A DNA stretch of 64,000 nucleotides, from positions 1,917,969 through 1,981,968 of the forward strand of contig JAXIVH010000045.1 in NCBI GenBank assembly GCA_036785325.1, given 5' to 3'. Of the stretch, positions 11,122 through 18,635 are shown piece by piece; positions within the stretch are counted from its first letter, which is position 1, and each line of letters starts with the position of its first letter. This DNA comes from Urophycis tenuis. Lineage: Eukaryota > Chordata > Actinopteri > Gadiformes > Phycidae. The translations under genes and the position numbers were made by a program. A model generated the notes under the pieces. That model was not told where the DNA came from. It saw only the letters and a program-made list of their open reading frames with translations, and searched no databases.

Positions 11122-13951
11122 TCTATAATATATTGTCTCTCTCTCAGGTATTGGAGTGTATCAAGGTGAGTGAGGAGACCACCACTTCCTCCAGTCGAAT
11201 CTTCGTCAAGATTCTCTTCCAGGAGCTGTGTGCCTACATGGGCCTACCACGCCTAAACCAGCGCCTCAAAGACATGTAAATACTTCCATAGTACTCATTT
11301 TAAAGTACCTGTTTCTGCTGAGTAAAAATAATTCTCAGTTCAATGAAATTACTTATCAAGTTTTTTTTTTCAACAAAAACAAAAATCCCTTCAGGTCTCC
11401 AAATGGATTCTTTAGTATCCCTAATCTAGTGTGCCTAATCGACTGTACAATTCAGAAAAAGTCCAGTGTAAATTGATTATTGCAGACATGGTACCGTATG
11501 TTTCGAAAAGAAAGCTGCGTTTTCTATAATCCGCAGGAGTGGTAAACTGTGGTTGTATGTTACAAAATCCCACAAATAAGCCACTGCGTAAACCGCACCT
11601 TATGAACGCATCTTTAGCCTTTTTGATGACTTGTAATTTGAAAGCCTTTACTGTATGTGGGAAAGCCTTTGAGAAGAGAAACAGTGAGATCTTTCTCACC
11701 GCCCGGAAAGTTCAGCCAACACTAACTGTATGTATGCATAATGGGCCTTTGAGTTTGCACTTCCCCATTGCATCATCATTTGTTCTGTAATTTTCTCTGC
11801 CCTCAGCCTAAATGCTTATATGTACCGCCCAACGCAGATGGAGTCTTTGCACTCATGTATATCGTAAATCCTCAAATTATGGCCGGGATTCCATTTATAG
11901 CAGGGCCTTGGATAATAGCCGGGGGTGTGGTCGTTACAGAGAAATAAAGGTCCGCCCCTAAATACAAGCCGGGGTAATAATTGCCTACCAATAGGGCTAT
12001 CAGTCCATAAGCACTAGAAGACATTAGTTGCTTTTGATCCAACTTCTAAATGCGCATTTTCGCTATTCGAATAAGAAATCCCAGTTGGAAACAGGTGAAA
12101 TGCGCATAAAAACTTGTAATGCGCATATATATATATATTCGATTCGCCAGAGGGGGGTGGATTAACTCTCCATGAGCATAAGGCATAATGCGAATAAAGT
12201 TGAAGGAAAGTTTATTCGCATACATTCGCATTTGTTAGACCCCTGAGCCAGAGATTAGGCGCTTGATACTCTAAAACTACGGTACCAGAGTACATCGGCA
12301 TCTGAAGAACTTAAAAATGTGTAAAGGATGTCCATTTTCTAAAGTGTGTATGTGTGTAGTTCTCTGCAGGTATTCTTTGAGGGTCTGTTTCCTCGTGATA
12401 ACCCCCGCAACACGCGCTTCGCCATCAACTTCTTCACCTCCATCGGCCTGGGAGGCTTAACGTAATGCACCCTATTGCAATATACATAGTAATACACCCT
12501 CTACATGTCCTCAGCTTGTTACCATATAACACTCATTTTCTGTGTGTGTGTGTGTAGTGATGAGTTGCGAGACCATCTGAAGAATGCTCCCAAGATGATC
12601 ATGACTCAGAAGCAGGAAGTGGAATCTTCTGACTCCTCTGATGACTCCTCCAGCCAATCAGATTCAGACTCCTCCAGCCAATCAGACTCTTCCAGCGACT
12701 CGTCTAGTAGCAGCAGTAGCAGTAGTTCAGGTAAATATTATATATACATGAATGGTTGTTATGGTCACTTATTGTGATCGCTAGACTTTTAACTAGGGGT
12801 GGACGGTACAAGCAGTATACAAAGTATGAATTTCCCCCACAATATACATTTTGGCCAAACTGTTGAAGCGGTATGGAGTGAAGAGTTCAGACGCTGCACG
12901 GCCGACTCCAGGGCTCTCCTTGCGTAAGCCACCAACGTAATATTTAAAAAATAATGCTGTTCCAACATGGATATTTCATTTAGATCATATTTTTCCCCAT
13001 TGAATTTATGAAACCGTTCACTTGGTTAAAACACATGCTTTATTTGAATATCGCTTCACAAAGAATTTTCTTTGTACAGTATCACCAGTAAAGCACTTGC
13101 GCTGTTCAAGAGCATTTGAAGAGAAAACACACTTGCACACTGAATCTGGACGACGGGTCCGCCGGAAAGAAACAACATAACTTGAGTCCATTACCAGAAT
13201 CAGCCATTCAGTTATCATAAGTAGCAAGAATCTATGATATACAGGGTTTCCTCCAGGATTTTTTTAAACCGTGGGGGAGGTCTGCCCGAGTGGAAGAGGG
13301 GGGGTGACAATGACGACACACACGTAGGCTCGCGCACACACACAACCCGACTCACACATGCACGCGCACATGCATGCGCACACACACACACACACAGACA
13401 CACACACAGACACGCACACACACACAGAAACACACACACACACACACAGTCAGTCACTAACACTCAGTCACTCACTAGGTCTATATTTCTCTGTCAAACA
13501 CTCCAACCAGTGCTGTATCCCAAGAGTCGGCAGAAAATTACCTGGGCATTACCTAAGCAAACGTGTTAGCTAAGCAATCGTGTATCTGAAACGTAACGGG
13601 TTTCCTCTATCACTAGAAAATCAAGTTTTACAGTTAAAAATGCATCTACAACAAAATAATATCTCTCTCTACTGTATAACCAAAGACTCAACATGCTTTA
13701 TTAGGCCTAAAGTAGTCGCTCTTTAACAAGTGTCAATTGTACAAAAATAAAATAAAAATAAGAATCTCTCTGAAATAATGATAGAAATAATGCGTATCCT
13801 GTATTAACCAATCAATAACACATTTATCCCAACTCTGGATTTTTTCTGTAGCCTAATCCATCTATACCAGGGGTGCTCACACTTTTTCAGCTCGCGAGCT
13901 ACTTTTAAAATAACCAAGTCACAAAGATCTACCCACTACAAAAAAAAAACA

Positions 13952-13990
<39 letters not shown>

Positions 13991-16046
13991 GTTTTTTTTG
14001 TAGTGGGTAGATCTTTGTGACTTGGTCATTTTAAAAGTAGCTCCTACTTTGAATATATTGAATGAAACTTGACTGACGTCAGACTTCACGGCAGTGCTTG
14101 CGGCCGTCTTGTGTAACTTATGGATGCTGCAGCTAAAACTGAGTGACAATGAGTCAGGCCGCTCGCTATCTCGTTGCAGCAATTTTAAACAATGAGGACA
14201 TGATAAACACACTGGCGAATGCGTGCTAAAATCCTCCCAATACCCTGCCTCTTCTTCTGACGAAGAAATTCGCTCCCCTTTTAACCGTGGCAGACCAACT
14301 ACAACGGGCCAGGCAGCTGCTTATCGGGCCAACCTTAACATAACCCTCCACCTCACAGAAGTGCCCCACAACAGCCCATATGTACAATCTCCGCCCGTGC
14401 ACAAGAATGGTTAGCTTGATATAGTTTTCTGGTGATTTAACGAAGGTAAAACACAGTGAATGGCCGTGCGTAACGGCACTGCGCTCTGACGCGGCACTTC
14501 TCCGGGACTGGAGAAGCTGCTGCGGCTACACGGATTTCGTGGACTGAAGGAGAAGCTTTTGTTTAGATACAATATGAATCACCCACATTCATAGACCAAT
14601 GCAGGCTAAATATTTAGTTTAGTATTGAACGTATTTGATGATCGGCAACACAACACAATCGGTGCGTTGATGCGTAATGCGTTGATCACTGTCTATTGTG
14701 CGGTTCACTGTGATTGCCTCCCGACAGGCTTACCTGTATGTCAATCAAGCGATGGGATGGATTCTAGCCTATAGAAAAAATAAATAGTTTTTTTTTTTTT
14801 TTTTATGTCATGCCATCGACCAGTAGTAGCTTGGCGATCGACTGGTCGATCGCGATCAGACAGGCAGGTGGTGACTCCGGTGTTGGTTTTTCAAAATAAG
14901 GGTATTTGCAGCGGAGCGTCACATTTCATGAAAAACACCATGTTTTGTGCCAAAATCACATTTCATACAATAATTTACATTAATATAAACATAAAACAAC
15001 ATAAAAACAAGGTTAAAAAAAAATATATATATTCTGAAGGTGTGGCGGCTTTTATTTTGCCGTGGCGGTGCGCCACAATGAAATGCATGTAGAGGAAACC
15101 CTGATATATGAATCTTGATCTATTTTGCCCTTGTTAAAATGTTGACACATGGTGGTCCTTATCTTTCGCAAAGGCACCCAGTGATGTCATTAAAAAGAAG
15201 TGTGTGCAGTTTCCCTGTGGTCTAGCACCTCCTAGCACCTCCTAGTGTCAGATGAAATATACCATAACCGTGTTCATTTTAATTTATACAGCAATATAAT
15301 TTTTTGGCCGTACCGCCCAGTACTACTGGTGTTTCTAGACCAGTAACTATTGTAAGCTTACTGATGTGTCTCTTGACTGGTTGCTATGGTGATGTTTCTT
15401 CATAATGAGTTCTATGGTTAAGATGATGTTGTGTCTAGACTGCTATAGAAACTGGTTGTGGTGATGCACTATTAAGTGATGCACTGTTAAGTCTACAGAC
15501 TGAACAGATTGCTATAACTATGGTGTTGCTGTGCCACTGTTGTGACCGAAGACAGGTTGCTTTTGTAACCATGGCAATGTTGTGTCTTCAGACTCTGACT
15601 CCAAACACAAGAAGAAGAAGAAGAAGAAGAAGGAAAACACAAGCTCCTCCCACAGAAAAAAAACATCCAATCAGGACCTGAAACAGAAGGAAACGACCAA
15701 TAAGAAAGCGAGTGCAAACAGCAGCAGTGAGGAGGAAGAGGAGGGCTGGGGGATGGCCCGCCGCAGGGTCTCCCCCCCCCCACACATGAAGCAGCGTGCA
15801 CGGGAACTGGAGGAGCGCGAGCGTGCACGTGACAGAGGAGAAGTGGGTGGTCGAGGCCGACCGGGAGCTGGGGAGGGCGAGGGAGTGGGAGATAGATGGA
15901 GACAGAGAGAGAAAGATGGAGAGAGGACAGGAGAGGGGAGGAAGGAGAGGGAGAGGAGTATGGAGGGGGAGAGGAGAGGGAGAGACGAGAGGGAGAAGAA
16001 TAAAGAGAACCGAGACAGAAACCGCCACAGAGAAGAGAGGAGGTAA
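2942..16046 (+). CDS. cwc22: CWC22 spliceosome-associated protein, 13 exons, 3' part of gene (gene-level entry)
   Basis: CWC22 is a nuclear splicing factor that binds eIF4A3 through its MIF4G domain and delivers it to spliceosomes for exon-junction-complex assembly; it is needed for pre-mRNA splicing. Thirteen exons (2942-2995, 3417-3552, 4929-5135, 6423-6485, 6640-6735, 6827-6911, 6998-7058, 7655-7732, 7944-8096, 11148-11275, 12360-12461, 12558-12730, 15592-16046) all have GT/AG borders and matching phases. They sum to 1788 coding bases (596 codons) plus a TAA. The product runs from within MIF4G (ending near EDIL), through an acidic linker and the MA3 domain (FRRTIYLAIQSS to LLYTDSVPWSV), to the conserved SRIFVKILFQELC and FAINFFTSIGLGGLTDEL blocks. 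Ser-rich and Lys/Arg/Glu-rich tails follow. The N-terminal exons lie left of the window. Introns carry most of the mobile elements listed below. Identification rests on near-identity to the vertebrate protein over long stretches. Confidence 0.95.
3050..3416 (+). repeat. Degenerate minisatellite filling a cwc22 intron
   Basis: About ten imperfect copies of a roughly 30-bp unit around CATCTTGTCTGGTGTCCTAT and CTCTAC run up to the 3' splice site. The real acceptor (TGATGTCCTCAG) is itself a variant of the unit. The pyrimidine-rich composition fits an expanded polypyrimidine tract. Confidence 0.7.
3417..3552 (+). CDS. cwc22: cwc22 exon (MIF4G, AHEVLSLEMLTLLLERP...)
   Basis: The acceptor is TCCTCAG and the donor GTATGG; the exon starts in phase 0 and ends in phase 1, splitting an Ala codon. 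It encodes MIF4G helices with the signature LLLERPTDDSVEV and ECGLKLTEVSPRGIN. The 3' splice site sits at the end of a degenerate tandem-repeat intron. Confidence 0.95.
4373..4818 (+). mobile_element. Helitron-like non-autonomous element, copy 1, with internal tRNA-like segment
   Basis: The same sequence occurs at 57358-58614, and similarity stops abruptly at both ends. The 5' end begins TTGTGCATAGGAAT, whose complement ATTCCTATGCACAA recurs near the 3' end (4778-4791). The 3' end has a perfect 8-bp hairpin (GTAATTCC TCACAT GGAATTAC) followed by ATTTTCTAG, which fits the hairpin plus CTRR terminus of Helitrons. Inside, 4684-4740 reads like a tRNA gene, with A-box-like GCTCAGTGGGTAGAGC and B-box GGTTTGAACCC. 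A 5' TC end is not evident, so a tRNA-SINE origin or Helentron-type ends remain possible. Confidence 0.55.
4929..5135 (+). CDS. cwc22: cwc22 exon (MIF4G, IFERLRNILHES...)
   Basis: The acceptor is CCCGTAG and the donor GTAAGA; both junctions are phase 1. It encodes the end of the MIF4G fold (YMIEVMFAIRKDGFKDHPV) and the acidic stretch DEEDQFTHMMPLEDDYNTED. It follows directly on the previous exon in the known vertebrate protein order. Confidence 0.95.
5136..6422. other. cwc22 intron, nothing recognised
   Basis: This 1.3-kb intron is AT-rich after 5900. The short open frames carry no recognisable domain, and no repeat structure or RNA gene was seen. Confidence 0.5.
6423..6485 (+). CDS. cwc22: cwc22 exon (VFKMDPDFLENEEKYK)
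   Basis: The acceptor is GCCCTTAG and the donor GTCTAT; phase 1 to phase 1, completing an Asn codon. It encodes the short conserved linker VFKMDPDFLENEEKYKTIKK after MIF4G. The GTCTAT donor is weaker than the others in this gene. Confidence 0.93.
6640..6735 (+). CDS. cwc22: cwc22 exon (acidic Asp/Glu-rich linker)
   Basis: The acceptor is TTTCCAG and the donor GTAAAT; phase 1 to phase 1. It encodes EILDEGSSDSGGEG, then a run of eight consecutive Asp residues within a DSDDDDDDDDEDEAEVE stretch. An acidic linker between MIF4G and MA3 is also present in human CWC22. The GAT repeat looks prone to length variation. Confidence 0.92.
6827..6911 (+). CDS. cwc22: cwc22 exon (MA3 start, FRRTIYLAIQS)
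   Basis: The acceptor is GGGTAG and the donor GTGTGT; it enters in phase 1 and leaves in phase 2 within a Ser codon. It encodes GQEKMTIFDQTEVNLVSFRR and the first MA3 helix TIYLAIQS. Confidence 0.95.
6921..6952 (+). repeat. (GTCA)n microsatellite
   Basis: About seven tandem GTCA units lie a few bases after a cwc22 donor site. Confidence 0.8.
6998..7058 (+). CDS. cwc22: cwc22 exon (MA3, LDFEECAHKL)
   Basis: The acceptor is CTTTTAG and the donor GTAAGG; it starts by completing the split Ser codon and ends in phase 0. It encodes LDFEECAHKLIRMEFPDSQT of the MA3 domain. Confidence 0.94.
7110..7376 (+). mobile_element. SINE/LINE fragment with fish L2/CR1-type 3' tail
   Basis: The segment ends with GTCGCTTTGGATAAAAGTGT and CTGCTAAATGCCATAAATGT, a 3' tail shared by many fish SINEs and their L2/CR1-group partner LINEs. 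The body upstream is degenerate; no coding remains, and no A/B boxes were identified with confidence. Confidence 0.6.
7655..7732 (+). CDS. cwc22: cwc22 exon (MA3, KELCNMILDCCAQQR)
   Basis: The acceptor is TTTTGCAG and the donor GTGAGT, phase 0 at both ends. It encodes 26 residues, KELCNMILDCCAQQRTYEK followed by FFGLLAG, which are near-invariant in vertebrate CWC22. Confidence 0.96.
7798..7838 (+). other. Short perfect hairpin in cwc22 intron
   Basis: AATAGAAAGCCAGCAG is followed after 9 bases (CCTCTGTGT) by its exact complement CTGCTGGCTTTCTATT, a 16-bp stem. It lies between two MA3 exons, about 100 bases before the next acceptor. No transposon borders are evident. Confidence 0.7.
7944..8096 (+). 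CDS. cwc22: cwc22 exon (MA3 end, RFCVLKKDYMEAFEG...)
   Basis: The acceptor is GCGTGCAG and the donor GTATGT, phase 0 at both ends. It encodes 51 residues through FEGIFCEQYETIHRLETNK, LRNVARLFAHLLYTD and SVPWS. The next intron is about 3 kb because of nested DNA transposons. Confidence 0.96.
8155..8232 (+). repeat. Copies of the ATAATATA/GTCTCTCT intronic repeat
   Basis: GTATAATATACCGTCTCTCT and two further degenerate units match the array at 10855-11046. The nested transposons of 8233-10067 therefore probably landed near or inside an existing tandem repeat of this intron. Confidence 0.55.
8553..9884 (+). mobile_element. Terminal-inverted-repeat element (middle of nest)
   Basis: The left end GGGCCATCCTTAAAA is matched by the inverted right end TTTTAAGGATGGCC. 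It is inserted in the BED-finger reading frame of the outer element with TAG on both sides; removing the element and one TAG puts the two coding halves in frame. A second, partial copy of the family lies reversed at 18636-19222, sharing the motifs near GACGTCACTGACC and GTCGAGATATTTCAATGCAT. No transposase coding is seen, so it is non-autonomous. Confidence 0.7.
8835..9506 (+). mobile_element. PIF/Harbinger-like MITE (innermost of nest)
   Basis: The ends AGCCTAGTTTATACTTCT and AGAAGTATAAACTAGGCT are exact inverted repeats. They are flanked by TAA on both sides (8832-8834, 9507-9509), a 3-bp duplication fitting the TWA target of PIF/Harbinger elements. The related copy at 18636-19222 lacks this insert. 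The interior contains CTCCGT-rich repeats (9340-9475) and no coding. Confidence 0.7.
10068..10854. other. cwc22 intron, AT-rich, nothing recognised
   Basis: No coding potential, clear repeat borders or RNA gene was seen. Around 10735-10800 the phrase AATGGCTAA recurs a few times. Confidence 0.5.
10855..11147 (+). repeat. Tandem ATAATATATTGTCTCTCTAGG-like units plus (TC)n up to an acceptor
   Basis: About nine degenerate units of 20-30 bases, each an AT-rich patch followed by GTCTCTCT and often TAGG, run into an uninterrupted TC tract (11049-11118) and two final units. The last unit provides the functional acceptor TCTCTCAG|GT for the exon at 11148. Several upstream units (10855-10861, 10895-10901, 10938-10944) end in CTAGG and look like 3' splice sites. 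Confidence 0.75.
11148..11275 (+). CDS. cwc22: cwc22 exon (VLECIKVSEETTTSSSRIF...)
   Basis: The acceptor TCTCTCAG ends a long (TC)n tract; the donor is GTAAAT and the exon leaves in phase 2. It encodes the conserved block ETTTSSSRIFVKILFQELC followed by GLPRLNQRLKD. Confidence 0.95.
11276..12359. other. cwc22 intron, nothing recognised
   Basis: The intron contains a short (AT)n at 12127-12140 and several TGCGCAT/ATGCGCAT words at 12050-12200. No conserved coding, gene or clear mobile element was identified. Confidence 0.5.
12360..12461 (+). CDS. cwc22: cwc22 exon (SLQVFFEGLFPRDNPRN...)
   Basis: The start was chosen at TGTGTAG|T (12359/12360). Entering in phase 2 from the previous exon, this gives an unbroken SLQVFFEGLFPRDNPRNTRF and then FAINFFTSIGLGGLT, matching the spacing of vertebrate CWC22. 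A stronger-looking CTGCAG ends 10 bases later at 12369, but using it would break the frame. The donor is GTAATG. Confidence 0.9.
12558..12730 (+). CDS. cwc22: cwc22 exon (TDELRDHLKNAPK, Ser-rich)
   Basis: The acceptor is TGTGTAG and the donor GTAAAT; it leaves in phase 1. It encodes DELRDHLKNAPKMIMTQKQE, then a low-complexity Ser/Asp tract with two SSQSD repeats and a Ser-only run. Human CWC22 has a comparable Ser-rich tract at the same place. Confidence 0.93.
13353..13450 (+). repeat. (CA)n-rich microsatellite
   Basis: Mostly CACACA with GCACAC and CAGACA interruptions. Long frames reading THTHTH or VCVCVC across it are artefacts of the repeat. Confidence 0.85.
13869..14820 (+). mobile_element. 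Repeat family also present at 63240-63860, with a hairpin 5' end
   Basis: It starts CAGGGGTGCTCACAC, a hAT-Charlie-like terminus. From 14049 on, it matches 63243 onwards over several hundred bases (TGAATGAAACTTGACTGACG, then a sequence around AAACACACTGGCGAATGCGT). The short frame SSDEEIRSPFNRGRPTTTGQ recurs in degraded form in the second copy. The right border is uncertain; no matching inverted CACCCCTG end was found. Confidence 0.5.
13890..14045 (+). repeat. Large inverted repeat around an (AT)n core
   Basis: AGCTACTTTTAAAATAACCA, AGTCACAAAGATCTACCCAC and TACAAAAAAAA on the left are mirrored, almost perfectly inverted, as TTTTTTTTGTA, GTGGGTAGATCTTTGTGACT and TGGTCATTTTAAAAGTAGCT on the right. 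The stem is about 60 bp, with an (AT)n centre at 13953-13988. Confidence 0.85.
15592..16046 (+). CDS. cwc22: cwc22 last exon in view (Lys/Arg/Glu-rich tail, stop)
   Basis: The acceptor is GTCTTCAG; entry in phase 1 completes an Asp codon. It encodes DSDSKHKKKKKKKKENTSS, then GWGMARRRVSPPPHMKQR and a long alternating Arg/Glu/Gly tail, ending RHREERR and TAA at 16044-16046. Long charged tails are typical of the CWC22 C terminus. The stop overlaps a possible donor (AG|GTAAAC at 16042/16043), so a longer isoform cannot be excluded. A run of eight Lys codons marks the start. Confidence 0.85.
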
Positions 16047-16110
16047 ACACAACCTTTGATCTCTGACTGCCATCCCCTTTTTTGTATTCCTGTTGATGAT
16101 GAAATGTATT

Positions 16111-16116
16111 ATTAAA
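16111..16116 (+). terminator. cwc22 polyadenylation signal (ATTAAA)
   Basis: ATTAAA lies 65 bases after the stop codon, the commonest variant of AATAAA. It supports 15592-16046 being the terminal exon with a short 3' UTR. No transcript evidence is available. Confidence 0.5.
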
Positions 16117-17254
16117 GTAAAACTCACTGTACTACTGTCTGTACTGCAGTCCTGTTCACACACACACACACATGCTAGACACACAAAATTGGCTTGTGCT
16201 ATACACATGCACAGTTTGTGTGTGTGCAACCAGTTGATGTCTGATGTAGTCCATGTTCTAATATAGTCATTGTAGATGGAGGCAGGGATACTGCCAGAAC
16301 CAAATCACTTAATCAGACCAACAATCACCCATGTGTTTGACCCAAATGCAGGTGCACCTTGTGGTGAGACTGCATCAGAAGGCGTTTCATATGACAACAA
16401 GGGTTCAAAGGCCCATTATAACAAACATTTGTATGAAGAGCAGAAGGATTTTGCATAGACCTCGTAATATCAGCGCGTGTTCCCCCTGGCTCTCCTGCTC
16501 TGAATCGGAGCGTGGCGCATTGTTTATGAGGTGCACAAGACTTAGCGGGAGGTGTATAGATGTGTTTAGAGCTGGCTTGTTGGGCCTGTCTGTTTGGTGT
16601 TTCATGACACGAGTGCTAGAGGCTGGTTGCATTGTGGGCAGCCCTGTTAAGACAACAGAGACAAGAGACATGGTAGATTAATTTGTAAAATGACAACACA
16701 ATACTGAGGGATTACTAGAGTTGGTTGTATTTTTAGGGATAATTAAAAGATCAATACATAAATGTTATATGTTGGAATAAATAATGTTTTGAAATGAATA
16801 ATTAAGAAAATTAAATATAAAGTGAGCAAAGATCCAAATGTGATATTTGTATTTTCAGCACTGAAGATACTGGGGGTTGTGACTAGAAGGAAAAAACAGG
16901 AAGAGTTGTGTCTGTGTGGGCCTGTCTTGTGTTTGCCAGGGCCACTTGGATAGAGTACCATAATTGATTTCCGTTACAATTATGGCTGATCACTTCTAAT
17001 TTGTAATTAACTGACGGGATGGGCTTCAGTGACAGAGGGCTCTGTCTCCATCCCTCCACATTTGCAACCTAGAACACCTATGGGCTGAACACTACTCCGT
17101 CTGGATTTATTGATTATCCTGCAACAGGCCAGTATGGCAGGTTAAGATTCCACTTTGAAACCCCGGGACAACCTAAGGCAGGCACATTATTATTAATAAT
17201 AATTATTAGTATTATACTTGGATGAGTCACTGTGAACGTTGACTCAATTGATCA
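16117..17254. other. Intergenic, nothing firmly recognised
   Basis: Short (CA)n patches occur near 16158-16180. Two open frames (16276-16458 and 16331-16681) have no recognisable domain. The unit ATTATTAATAATAATTATTA lies at 17188-17215. No gene is supported. Confidence 0.45.
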
Positions 17255-17365
17255 TTCAGGCAGCAGAAGTGGTGGACTTAACATGGGCATGGCACCTCTT
17301 GGCTGGTGAAACCCTCAATGTGTATTCTGACTCGCTCTATGCTTTTGGTGTAGCACATGGCTTTC
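17255..17365 (+). pseudogene. Endogenous-retrovirus RNase H fragment
   Basis: One frame reads a peptide with the RNase H motifs of retroviral pol: EVVDLTWAWHLLAGE (helix with the catalytic Glu neighbourhood), then NVYSDSLYAFGVAHGF, where SDS holds a catalytic Asp. Only about 36 codons remain, and a Rex3 copy starts directly after it. No LTR or other viral genes are nearby, so this is an isolated relic. Confidence 0.65.
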
Positions 17366-17370
17366 GTAAA

Positions 17371-18244
17371 CTTTGGTAAGACTTTCGTAAGCCTCCCTCC
17401 GCCTTTGGGTGGGGGACGGATCCTGACTGTTGTTTGTGCCTATGGTCCAAACAGCAGTTCAGAGTATCCACCCTTTCTGGACTCCCTGGAAAGTGCTCCC
17501 TCTGGGTATTCCCCCGTGCTGCTGGGGGACTTCAACGCTCACGTTGGCAGTGACAGTGAGACCTGGAGGGGTGTGATTGGGAGGAACGGCCCCCCGATCT
17601 GAACCCGAGTGGTGTTCAGTTATTGGACTTCTGTGCTCATCACAGACTGTCCATAACGAACACCATGTTCAAACATAAGGGTGGCACCAGGACACCCTAG
17701 GCCGCAGTTCAATGATTGACTTTGTAGTCGTGTCGTCGGACTTGCGGCCGCATGTATTGGACACTCGGGCGAAGAGAGGGGCGGAGTTGTCAACTGATCA
17801 CCACCTGGTGGTGAGTTGGCTGCGATGGTGGGGGAGGATGCCGGTCAGACCTGGCAGACCCAAACGTATTGTGAGGGTCTGCTGGAAACGTCTGGCAGAA
17901 TCTCCTGTCAGAGAGAGCTTCAACTCTCACCTCCTGGAGAGCTTTGACCATGTACCGGGGGAGGCGGGGGACATAGAGTCCGAGTGGGCCATGTTCCGCG
18001 CCTCCATTGTTAAGGCGGCCGACTGGAACTGTGGCCGCAAGGTGGTCGGTGCCTGTCGTGGCGGCAATTCCCGAACCTGCTGGTGGACACCGGCGGTGAG
18101 GGATGCCATCAAACTGAAGAAGGAGTCCTATAGGACCTTTTTGGCCTGTGGGACTCCGGAGGCAGTAGGCAGGTACCGGCAGGTCAAGCGGAGCGCAGCT
18201 GTGGCGGTTGCTGAGGCAAAAACCCGGACATGGGAGGAGCTCGG
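17371..18244 (+). mobile_element. Rex3 (RTE-clade LINE) copy A, left part
   Basis: Copy A matches copies B and C from the endonuclease domain on (LLGDFNAHVGSDSETWRGVI near 17518, then MIDFVVVSSDLRPHVLDTR and the catalytic STDHHLVVSW). It is 5'-truncated, has a frame break near 17600, and lacks the bases between GGGTG and GCACCAGGACACC that B and C keep. It is interrupted at 18244 by a hAT-like element, continues at 19675-19771, is interrupted again, and ends at 25508-25643. Rex3 proteins supply endonuclease and reverse transcriptase for target-primed insertion. Confidence 0.9.
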
Positions 18245-18331
18245 CATACCTGCAAACTTGTCGCTTTTCGGCTACAATCGCCGTTTTTTGGGTCAAAGGG
18301 GTCATTCACGTGACTCGTGTAGATCCGAAGA

Positions 18332-18405
18332 GTTTTTTTTTTTTTTGGGGGGGGGGGGGGGGGGGCGGGGTCGGGGCGGGGTCGGGTCGGGGTCGGGGAA
18401 GGCTG
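18332..18405 (+). repeat. Poly-T to poly-G junction and G-rich tract
   Basis: A run of about 13 T is followed by about 17 G and then GGGG/GGG blocks separated by TC or C. The + strand could form G-quadruplexes. The long frames across it are artefacts. Confidence 0.85.
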
Positions 18406-18635
18406 TGTTGGCTTATCAAGTGGAGGCTGAGACACGCATGCCGGCCAGGCAAAAAGTGAGTTTTTTTGCACGTGTAGAGTGACAGCAACAGAGTGCAAAA
18501 CATTTTTTAATTTAGTTTATCAGTACTTTGTATGGACTCATCGTCTCAATTTTCATCGTCATCGCCATGTGAGCGTTCATGATAAACACATCGCAAAAGC
18601 TGGTCTGTAATGCGATAAGTTCGCCACGCACACTC

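Larger units (their letters stand above)
13242..15103 (+). mobile_element. hAT-like element, CAGGGTTTCCTC termini
   Basis: CAGGGTTTCCTC at 13242 is matched by its exact complement GAGGAAACCCTG ending at 15103. The interior holds a (CA)n-rich stretch (13350-13450), a further element starting at 13869, and no transposase. Flanking bases (ATGATATA, ATATATGA) are similar but not an exact duplication. Confidence 0.65.
12793..15333 (+). mobile_element. Outer hAT-like element in cwc22 intron, carrying nested insertions
   Basis: The left end reads CTAGGGGTGGACGGTAC; the right end GTACCGCCCAGTA is an approximate inverted match, resembling fish hAT termini of the TGGGCGGTA type. The termini differ at several bases and no target duplication was confirmed, so the outer boundary is tentative. 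No transposase coding is seen. Confidence 0.45.

Noticed and set aside
15493..16229. Long - strand open frames (185 and 213 codons) over the last cwc22 exon
   Set aside because: They are reverse shadows of the purine-rich Lys/Arg/Glu exon, giving Ser/Leu/Pro-rich products without any domain; the + strand exon has proper splice sites and phase.
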